Assembly: GCF_900313035.1 (NCBI RefSeq)
Contig: NZ_OMPS01000044.1
Coordinates: 1-64,000 of the forward strand
Origin: Ruegeria sp. EL01
GTDB taxonomy: Bacteria > Pseudomonadota > Alphaproteobacteria > Rhodobacterales > Rhodobacteraceae
Direction: 5' to 3'
Length of the DNA stretch: 64,000 nucleotides
Shown: positions 39,842-46,821 of the stretch, one piece after another
How positions within the stretch are numbered: position 1 is the first letter of the stretch
Layout: each line of letters opens with the position of its first letter
Notes under the pieces: generated by a model
What the model was told of the DNA's origin: nothing
Database searches by the model: none
What the model saw: the letters and a program-made list of their open reading frames with translations, nothing else
Made by a program: the position numbers and the translations under genes

Positions 39842-39946
39842 GTGCGCAACCTGACTAAGGTCACGGAGTCGGTGCGCAAACTTAAAATACGCGCAACAAC
39901 ACGTTTCTCATCAAAATCTGCACAACTCGACCCGGGGAAGTGCGCA
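39842..39946. promoter_or_regulatory. Repeated GCGCAA motifs upstream of the exosortase operon
   Basis: GCGCAA occurs at 39844, 39874 and 39891, and GCGCA again at 39942. The first two sit in the longer context GTGCGCAA, 30 bases apart. This lies directly before a locus encoding its own OmpR-type response regulator, so a binding array is possible; the irregular spacing is a caution. Confidence 0.3.
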
Positions 39947-39968
39947 TCTGGTCGTCACACCAGACGAC

Positions 39969-41426
39969 ATGAGATATTTGAGCGTAGATACCCTTGCCTG
40001 GTCCGCATTGGCGGCAACATCACTCATTCTGGCTGCCCAACCGCTGCAATGGCTTTTCCAAAGCTGGGTCAGCCCGGCCTACGGATCTTACGGCTATGTT
40101 TACGTCGTTCTGATCCTTGGTCTTGGTAGCGCCAGTTTGCTGAGCGGCAAGCCCGTAACAACGGGTGTAAAAGCGCCAGTCTTGCTGCTGTTGTTTCTGG
40201 CGGCCTTGATACGGTTGCTTGGGCAAGTTCTGGCCATCAACATTCTTAGTGCGCTGGCCCTTGCGGTTGATGTGTTTGCGCTGGTTGGCCTCTTGCGCCT
40301 GAACCAAAGGCCTTTTGCTTTGTCGCCCTTCTGGATGGCAGCGCTGTTCCTATTCTCCTTGCCGACCGAGATGGTTTTGCAGCGCACGATGGGGTTTCCG
40401 CTGCAAATGGTGTCGGCGGACCTGTCCTGCAAAATGCTCAAACACCTGTTTTCCGAGGTGATCTGTGACGGCGTTCGGATCACGTTGGAACAACGCGACA
40501 TTCTGGTCGATCTCCCATGTTCCGGCGCATCGGGCCTGCTGCTGTCGCTGGCATTTGTCGTTGCCCAGAACGCGGTGATGCGTCCGCGCTGGCATATAGG
40601 CTGCCTCTGCCTTTTGGCGGCGATTTTCAGTGCCACGATCGGCAACAGTCTGCGGATTTCGCTTTTGGCGGTTGGTCTTGCAAATGATTTGAATGTCATG
40701 TCCGAGCCAGTGCATTCAGTCATCGGGTTGCTGACGCTTGGGTTAACGGTCCTGCCATTTGCCCTTTTCTACCGCCCCCACAGCGCAAACCCTGTCTGCT
40801 CCGGCCCGCAACGGCCCCAAAAACCAGCGGCGCCAAAGTGGATCAGAGCGTCATTCTGCCTGACCTACCTGGCGGGCAGCCTGGTCATCGTATCGATGAA
40901 GGCTGACCCGGTGGACGTTTCGACATCGGTCACACCCCCGATCCTGCCCACTCAGATTCAGGGGTTTGTGGCCCAAGACGTCCCGCTGACAAACATGGAG
41001 GCGTCTTACTTCCAAACCTATGGCGGGCAGGCGCAGAAGGTTCAGTTCGGCCCCATGGGTCTGAACGTGGTGAGCACCCGTGCGCCTCTGCGACATCTCC
41101 ATGCCCCCGAGATTTGCCTGCGCGGTCTGGGATACACGGTTCGCTTCCTTGGCACCCGCTACGAGGGCGTTCCCAGCGCCTATTACCAGGCCACCGGCCC
41201 CGAGGGGGACCAGTGGTTGGTCGCTGTCAGCTATGTGGCGCAGTCCGGGCATGTCACGCCCAGCGTTGGCGAGGCGATCTGGCGCTGGATGAACGGATCC
41301 GGCGGAACCTGGAGCAGCGTTCAAAGGATCACACCATGGGCTTTGGACGCCACGCAGCGCCGCGACCTGGACGCGGCAGCGCTTGCCGCACTCGACATTC
41401 AAAACATCAAAGGAACCGATTTATGA
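39969..41426 (+). CDS. Exosortase with C-terminal EpsI-like domain
   Basis: Polytopic membrane protein of 485 residues. Residues 1-270 hold about eight helices with the exosortase catalytic set: Cys184 in VDLPCSGASG, Arg229 in GNSLRISLL and His249 in SEPVHSVIGLL. After another helix near 295-310, residues 320-485 form an EpsI-like periplasmic domain (LHAPEICLRGLGYTV). Exosortases cut PEP-CTERM tails and pass the protein on, probably to a surface anchor. The next gene, overlapping by 4 bases, encodes the only PEP-CTERM-like protein in the window, so this looks like a dedicated one-substrate enzyme. No ribosome binding site is obvious before ATG 39969. Confidence 0.88.
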   Translation: MRYLSVDTLAWSALAATSLILAAQPLQWLFQSWVSPAYGSYGYVYVVLILGLGSASLLSGKPVTTGVKAPVLLLLFLAALIRLLGQVLAINILSALALAVDVFALVGLLRLNQRPFALSPFWMAALFLFSLPTEMVLQRTMGFPLQMVSADLSCKMLKHLFSEVICDGVRITLEQRDILVDLPCSGASGLLLSLAFVVAQNAVMRPRWHIGCLCLLAAIFSATIGNSLRISLLAVGLANDLNVMSEPVHSVIGLLTLGLTVLPFALFYRPHSANPVCSGPQRPQKPAAPKWIRASFCLTYLAGSLVIVSMKADPVDVSTSVTPPILPTQIQGFVAQDVPLTNMEASYFQTYGGQAQKVQFGPMGLNVVSTRAPLRHLHAPEICLRGLGYTVRFLGTRYEGVPSAYYQATGPEGDQWLVAVSYVAQSGHVTPSVGEAIWRWMNGSGGTWSSVQRITPWALDATQRRDLDAAALAALDIQNIKGTDL

Positions 41427-43510
41427 TACGTCAGATTGTTTCAATCTCGTTATTTGTGTTGCCCGGGGTCTGGGCTTCGCACCTCCAGGCTCAGACCACC
41501 GATGACATTGCCGGTCGTGTCATCGGGACAAGTGCCGCTGGGCAAATAGATATGCCCCTGCTGAAATCAGAACTGATGGTGGACATTCGGGGGGATCTGG
41601 CAACCGTTCAGGTTCGTCAGGTTTTTGCCAACCCGTCAGATACGCCGATGTCGGCTGAATACCTATTTCCGCTGAACAAGAACGCGGCGATCTATGCCAT
41701 GCAAATGCAGGTGGGCGACGAGGTGGTCGAGGCCCGGATCCAGCACAAGGCCGAGGCGGAAGAGACGTTCAAGGATGCCGAACAATCCGGCAAGGCAGCA
41801 GCGCTTTTGACCCAGCATCGCCCCAATATGTTCACCCAGAACATCGCCAATTTGATGCCCGGACAGCCCATCACCGTAACCTTGAGCTATGTTCAAGCAG
41901 TTCCCAAGATCGACAACGCCTATGAGCTTGTTCTGCCGCTGGTCGTCGGACCCCGCTACGAAGGCAGCACCCCGGGATCAGCATCCGCTGAAGAGTTCTA
42001 TGGATCGGACGATCTGGTAATTGACACCAATGTTCCGAACGGCGGTTGGCAGGTCGCCAAAGTGCCGGAGTATCCGCCGGTTGTGGGCCTGACGATCCCG
42101 GATGAGATCGACATGGAACGCGTGTCGCTTGACCTAACCCTTGAAGCCGCCATTCCGGTATCTAGCCTGACCAGCCCCACCCATGATCTGAAAACCGAAC
42201 AGACGGAGAGTTCGGTTCAGGCAAGTTTTCTGGCCGGGCGTGTCGTCGACAACCGCGATGTGATCCTGCGTTATGAACTGGGCGGCGATGATGTGACCGC
42301 CGGTGTCCTGTCGCATCATGATGATCGCGGTGGTTTTGTCTCATTGATGATCGAGCCGCCGAATGCTCCCGACCCTGATCAGATCACCGCGCGCGAGCTT
42401 GTTTTTGTTCTGGATACATCCGGGTCAATGGGCGGTGCGCCGCTGGATGCCAGTAAGCGGTTTATGCAGGCCGCTCTCAGGAGCCTTCGGCCCGAGGACT
42501 ACTTCCGCGTGGTCCGGTTTTCCTCGGACGCGACCGAGTTCTCCACCGATGCGGTTCCCGCAACCGTGGGCAACAAAAAGGCCGGGCTTCGGTTTGTACG
42601 AAATCTTCGCGCCTCGGGCGGGACCGAGATCGACAATGCCATCCGCACCGCATTCGCAACCCGGCAACCGGACAATACCCTGCGTGTCGTTGTTTTCCTG
42701 AGCGACGGCTATATCGGCGACGAAGCGACGGTTTTGCGCACGATCCGCAGGCAGATCGGCGACGCCCGCATCTATGCCTTTGGTGTGGGGACCGCGGTCA
42801 ACCGCTATCTGCTTGATGCCATGGCCGACGAAGGGCGCGGCTACGCGCGTTATGTCGATCCTACGGATCGCGCAGATGATGTGGCCGAAACCCTGGCTCG
42901 CGATCTGAAATCGCCGGTGTTGACGGATATCTCGATCGACTGGGGCGAACTGGACGTCACGGACGTCGTCCCGCACCGCATCCCTGACCTGTTTGATGGC
43001 GGATCGGTGCGTGTGTTGGCCCGCTACAATGACGGCGGACCGGCAAATGTTCAGATCAACGGTCTGGTGCAAGGGCGCAAGGCTGCGATGCCCTTGTCGC
43101 TAACGCTGCCGACGGAATCCGACCCTGAAAACGATGAACCCAATGGTGCCTCTATCCCATTAACCTGGGCCCGGTCACGCATTGCGGATCTGGATCGCGC
43201 CATCGCGGTACAAGCCGGTGACGAGGCCACATTGAAGAAGCAAATTGCCGATCTGGGGCTGCGTTTCAGCCTGCAGACGCAATACACATCTTTTGTCGCC
43301 GTTTCGAAAGCCATCGTCAACGAAAGTGGAACACCGATAAAGAAAACCGCCGTGCCTTTGCCTCAGGTTGCGGGTGTCAGTGCCGCAGCATACCCCAAGA
43401 CCGGGTTCAGCGGATCCTCGACCCCCGAGCCGCAAACGTTGTTTGGCATCTTGACCCTTCTGGCCCTTGCGACCCTGCGACTAACCGGTCCGCGGAGGAA
43501 ACACGCATGA
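41423..43510 (+). CDS. VIT and VWA domain protein with PEP-CTERM-like tail, exosortase substrate
   Basis: Secreted protein of 695 residues. A signal peptide (residues 1-23) is followed by a VIT domain (about 42-170, with LFPLNKNAAIYAMQMQVGD and HRPNMFTQNIANLMPG), then a VWA domain with an intact metal-ion site DTSGSMGG at 331-338. The C-terminus has the order PEP (near 668), a hydrophobic helix and a basic end (GPRRKHA), the tripartite PEP-CTERM form. Related VIT/VWA proteins are the sole targets of dedicated class E sortases in marine proteobacteria, but there the tail is LPXTG-like. Its role may be adhesion. An AAAGGAA site precedes the start inside the exosortase gene. Confidence 0.88.
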   Translation: MIRQIVSISLFVLPGVWASHLQAQTTDDIAGRVIGTSAAGQIDMPLLKSELMVDIRGDLATVQVRQVFANPSDTPMSAEYLFPLNKNAAIYAMQMQVGDEVVEARIQHKAEAEETFKDAEQSGKAAALLTQHRPNMFTQNIANLMPGQPITVTLSYVQAVPKIDNAYELVLPLVVGPRYEGSTPGSASAEEFYGSDDLVIDTNVPNGGWQVAKVPEYPPVVGLTIPDEIDMERVSLDLTLEAAIPVSSLTSPTHDLKTEQTESSVQASFLAGRVVDNRDVILRYELGGDDVTAGVLSHHDDRGGFVSLMIEPPNAPDPDQITARELVFVLDTSGSMGGAPLDASKRFMQAALRSLRPEDYFRVVRFSSDATEFSTDAVPATVGNKKAGLRFVRNLRASGGTEIDNAIRTAFATRQPDNTLRVVVFLSDGYIGDEATVLRTIRRQIGDARIYAFGVGTAVNRYLLDAMADEGRGYARYVDPTDRADDVAETLARDLKSPVLTDISIDWGELDVTDVVPHRIPDLFDGGSVRVLARYNDGGPANVQINGLVQGRKAAMPLSLTLPTESDPENDEPNGASIPLTWARSRIADLDRAIAVQAGDEATLKKQIADLGLRFSLQTQYTSFVAVSKAIVNESGTPIKKTAVPLPQVAGVSAAAYPKTGFSGSSTPEPQTLFGILTLLALATLRLTGPRRKHA

Positions 43511-43701
43511 GGGGGGTTCCGTACAAACTACAAACCGACGCGTGGTGGCTGGATGGTGACATCAACTGGCGCACGCCGCGACGGCACCGCCAGCCCGACG
43601 TCTCACTTGACCGCGCCGACAGCAGTATGATCTGTGATCGGCACAACAGCGCAAATTCAACGGCAGACACCCATGGCGAACCACATCCTTATCGTAGATG
43701 A
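43507..43701 (+). CDS. Possible small protein coupled to the VIT/VWA gene
   Basis: An open frame of 64 codons begins at an ATGA overlap with the preceding stop codon and has a strong GGAGGA site 7 bases upstream, better than that of the next gene. Its product (MRGVPYKLQTDAWWLDGD and an Arg/His-rich rest) has no recognisable domain. It overlaps the response regulator start by 29 bases in another frame. It may be a real accessory peptide, or only a device that carries ribosomes toward the regulator gene. Confidence 0.3.
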   Translation: MRGVPYKLQTDAWWLDGDINWRTPRRHRQPDVSLDRADSSMICDRHNSANSTADTHGEPHPYRR

Positions 43702-44359
43702 CGATGCCCGTATTCGCGATGTCGTGCGCTTTGCCCTGGAAGACTCGGGCTTCCAGACGACCGAGGCCGCAACCGGGCTGGACGCGTTGGAACGGTACTC
43801 CGATCACCCTGCCGATCTGATTGTGCTGGATATCGGCATGCCGGATATGGACGGGTTGGACACGTGCAGGGAACTGCGCCGGACATCCTCGGTACCCGTG
43901 CTGTTTCTAACCGCGCGCGATGAAGAGATTGATCGCATTCTGGGCTTTCAAACCGGGGGCGACGATTATGTCACCAAACCGTTCAGCCCGCGCGAGTTGG
44001 TGTTACGGATCAAGGCCATTCTGGCGCGGGCGGCTGCGCCGACCCAGAAAGACACGGCAACGGTCTATCAGGATTTGCGTCTGGACGAGACCGCCCATCG
44101 TTGCACCCTCGCAGATGCCGAGGTTCAACTGACCGGTATCGAATTCGCGGTACTGTCGATCCTGGCAAAATCGCCGGACCGGGTCTTTTCGCGATCGCAG
44201 CTGATCGAGCTGGTCTATGGGCAAAACACCTACCTCTCCGGCCGCACGGTAGACAGCCACATCCGCAACATCCGACAAAAAGCACGCATACTTGGCTATC
44301 CGGACCTGATCCAGACGGTTCACGGGGTCGGGGTCAAGCTGGGCGATTGCCAGTGCTGA
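43673..44359 (+). CDS. OmpR-family response regulator of the exosortase locus
   Basis: Regulator of 228 residues. The receiver domain has the acidic pair DDD at 9-11, phospho-acceptor Asp53 in VLDIGMPDMDG, Thr in FLTARDEE and Lys in YVTKPFSP. The C-terminal winged helix ends with SGRTVDSHIRNIRQK and VHGVGVKL. The start at 43673 gives the usual MANHILIVDDD N-terminus; a start at 43634 is possible. The kinase gene overlaps it by 7 bases. Its targets likely include the exosortase operon itself, by analogy with the regulators of dedicated sortase systems. Confidence 0.9.
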   Translation: MANHILIVDDDARIRDVVRFALEDSGFQTTEAATGLDALERYSDHPADLIVLDIGMPDMDGLDTCRELRRTSSVPVLFLTARDEEIDRILGFQTGGDDYVTKPFSPRELVLRIKAILARAAAPTQKDTATVYQDLRLDETAHRCTLADAEVQLTGIEFAVLSILAKSPDRVFSRSQLIELVYGQNTYLSGRTVDSHIRNIRQKARILGYPDLIQTVHGVGVKLGDCQC

Positions 44360-45909
44360 CGGTCACGCGAAAATGGCGCCCATCACTGGCTTTGGTGATT
44401 TCGATGGTTTGCCTGTGCCTTGTGGCATTGCCGATTGTCGGCGTGCTGGGGGCCCGGCTGTCCAGTAATCAATTCGCGCGGGAAACCGAAAGAAGCCTAC
44501 TGGCGCAAGCCGCTGTATTCGCCGAGGTCTATGCCAAAGCCTTTGCTGAACACCAGCCCTCACCGCAGATTGGGCACGAGATGTCACCTGAACACATCGC
44601 GTTTCTTGCGCAGGACTATCACCCCATTCCACCCACGTTGGATTTGTTCCGCGGGCAGGTATCGCCCCCCCGGCCAGATCCGGTGACCACGTCGGATGAG
44701 GTCGCGCGCCCTTATGCCAGGATATCCGGCACGCTGTCGCGTCTGGCCGCGAAGGCCAAGAAAACCACGCTATCGGGTTATCTTTTCCTGGACCATTCCG
44801 GTCAGATCATTGCCAGCAGTGGGTCCGTAACCGGGTCCTTTGCGCATGTCCCCGAAGTTGCGCAGGCCTTGCGGGGAGAAACCGGGACACTGCTGCGGTA
44901 CCGCGACGATCAGACCAAACGACATGTGATGAATTCGTTAAGCCGGGACACCTCGTACCGGGTTTTTGTGGCCCACCCTGTCGTGTTGAACAACCGCGTC
45001 ATTGGGGCCGTCTACCTGTCGCGGACGCCAATGGACCTGCGGAAGTTCCTGTTTCAGGAACGGTATACGCTGGGGTTGTTGGCGGTTTTCATGGCGCTGT
45101 CAGCGGCATTGGTCGGCGCGCTTCTGTGGCGTCTTATTTCGCGCCCGATCCATGATCTGAGCAGGCAGAGCAGAGATGTTGCAAGCGGGGTGAAACAAGT
45201 CCCAAGCCCAGTACGCCATTACGGCGTTCAGGAACTGGCAGATCTGGGCGACAATGTTGTGTCCATGGCGTCAACTTTGTCCGAGCGGTCTGCGGCAATC
45301 GAAACCTACACAACCCACGTAACGCACGAGCTGAAATCCCCCGTCACCGCCATCATCGGGGCGGCGGAACTGCTGGCCGACAGCAATCCGGATATGGCGA
45401 ACGACCGGTATGAAAAGCTGGTGTCCAACATCCAGGAAGAAGGCCAACGCATGAACGCGCTTCTTGGCAGGCTCCGGGAATTGGCCCGAGTCAGTGTACA
45501 GATCGACCGAACGCCTACGCCGCTTGCGGACATGGTTGCGGCAGCCTCGGTCGAGTTTAGCGACTTGAAGGTCGGTCTGCAGGCTGACCCGGATGCATGC
45601 CTTCCGTTGTCGAAAGACCAGGCTCAGATCATTTTGCATCATCTTTTTCAAAATGCACTGCAACATGGCGCGACCAACATTGAAATGACCTTTGATGCCG
45701 CGTCACACAGCCTGTTGATTGCTGACAATGGCAGCGGGATTTCCCAGAAAAATCGCGCCCGCATTGCGGAGCCTTTCTTCACAACCAGACGAGATGCAGG
45801 CGGGACCGGTATGGGCTTGGCCATCGTCACAGCGATACTTGATCAGGCTGGCGCGCGGATCGAAGCATTGCCGGTTGAATCCGGCGCTACGTTTCGATTG
45901 GAGTTTTGA
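44353..45909 (+). CDS. Membrane sensor histidine kinase of the exosortase locus
   Basis: Kinase of 518 residues. Two membrane helices (about 11-33 and 238-260) flank a periplasmic sensor of some 200 residues that includes a PAS/CHASE-like end (SGYLFLDHSGQIIASS). A HAMP segment follows, then the H-box with His325 (VTHELKSPVTAI), the N-box (HHLFQNALQHG), G1 (IADNGSGIS) and G2 (GGTGMGLAIV). The start is a GTG overlapping the response regulator stop by 7 bases; the ribosome binding site is not clear. What it senses is unknown, perhaps the envelope state linked to the VIT/VWA protein. Confidence 0.9.
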   Translation: MLTVTRKWRPSLALVISMVCLCLVALPIVGVLGARLSSNQFARETERSLLAQAAVFAEVYAKAFAEHQPSPQIGHEMSPEHIAFLAQDYHPIPPTLDLFRGQVSPPRPDPVTTSDEVARPYARISGTLSRLAAKAKKTTLSGYLFLDHSGQIIASSGSVTGSFAHVPEVAQALRGETGTLLRYRDDQTKRHVMNSLSRDTSYRVFVAHPVVLNNRVIGAVYLSRTPMDLRKFLFQERYTLGLLAVFMALSAALVGALLWRLISRPIHDLSRQSRDVASGVKQVPSPVRHYGVQELADLGDNVVSMASTLSERSAAIETYTTHVTHELKSPVTAIIGAAELLADSNPDMANDRYEKLVSNIQEEGQRMNALLGRLRELARVSVQIDRTPTPLADMVAAASVEFSDLKVGLQADPDACLPLSKDQAQIILHHLFQNALQHGATNIEMTFDAASHSLLIADNGSGISQKNRARIAEPFFTTRRDAGGTGMGLAIVTAILDQAGARIEALPVESGATFRLEF

Positions 45910-45981
45910 GACCCAGCAAAAGCACCGTATCCCGCCAACACACTAAGGCTGACCAAGATCGAACACCCGAGCCAAAGCCCT

Positions 45982-46821
45982 TTACGCTTTGATCAGGGCA
46001 AGCGCCTGCTGGTGCAGCTCTGGCGTTGAGGCCGAAATGATCCGACCATCCGAGGACAGTCCCACAGGCTTACCCGCCCAGTCGGTCACCACACCACCGG
46101 CGGCTTGCACCAGCGCCGAAACCGACATGAAGTCGTAGGGCTGCAGATCATAATCGAACACCACATCGATATGACCGGCCGCCAACAGGGCATGCGGATA
46201 ACAATCATACCCAAATCGGCGGGTTTGCCCGGATTTCATCAGGCGATTAAACAATCGTGGTTCGTTCTGAAAAATCTTGTCGCCTTCGTTGACGTAAAGG
46301 ATTGAGCGATCCAACTGGGTGGTGTTTGAGACGGATATTGAGTCAGCATTTAGCCACGCACCTTTCCCTTTCACCCCCAAGTAAACCTCGCTCAAGGCTG
46401 GCATGGCGACGATGCCAATCTGAGGTTCGCTATTTTGCAACAGCGCCAGCAAGAAGCCGAACAAGGGATGGCCGGACAAGAAGGACCGGGTGCCGTCGAT
46501 CGGATCGACGACCCACAGATATTCACTGTTCAGCCTCTTTTGCCCGTATTCTTCGCCATAGACACCGTGGTCAGGGAAATGGCCTTCCAGATAGGCAAGC
46601 ACAGCTGCTTCGACCGCCTTATCCGCCTGGGTCACCGGGCTTTCGTCGGACTTGAAGGACACATCCAACGAATTGCGAAAATGATCCATCGCAACCGCTG
46701 AGGCAATTTGGGTGATCTGTTTTGCATGCGCGCCGAAATCGGCGAGCTGTCCCAGATCCTGAAGTTCGATCGGATCAGGGACAGGCAATGGATGCCCGCC
46801 CTGTGAAGACAGTCTTGTCAT
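45982..46821 (-). CDS. Inositol monophosphatase family protein (HisN/IMPase-like)
   Basis: Mg-dependent phosphatase of 279 residues. The metal sites are GEEYGQKR (Glu) and WVVDPIDGTRSFLSG (Asp, Asp), with the third aspartate expected in YDLQPYDFMSVSALVQAAGG. Family members act as inositol-phosphate, histidinol-phosphate or nucleotide phosphatases. Usual annotation would be histidinol-phosphatase, but the gene overlaps the dimethylglycine dehydrogenase-like gene by 4 bases and ends the methylamine cassette. A phosphorylated aminoalcohol made by the kinase upstream is therefore a possible substrate. Confidence 0.83.
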   Translation of the reverse strand: MTRLSSQGGHPLPVPDPIELQDLGQLADFGAHAKQITQIASAVAMDHFRNSLDVSFKSDESPVTQADKAVEAAVLAYLEGHFPDHGVYGEEYGQKRLNSEYLWVVDPIDGTRSFLSGHPLFGFLLALLQNSEPQIGIVAMPALSEVYLGVKGKGAWLNADSISVSNTTQLDRSILYVNEGDKIFQNEPRLFNRLMKSGQTRRFGYDCYPHALLAAGHIDVVFDYDLQPYDFMSVSALVQAAGGVVTDWAGKPVGLSSDGRIISASTPELHQQALALIKA

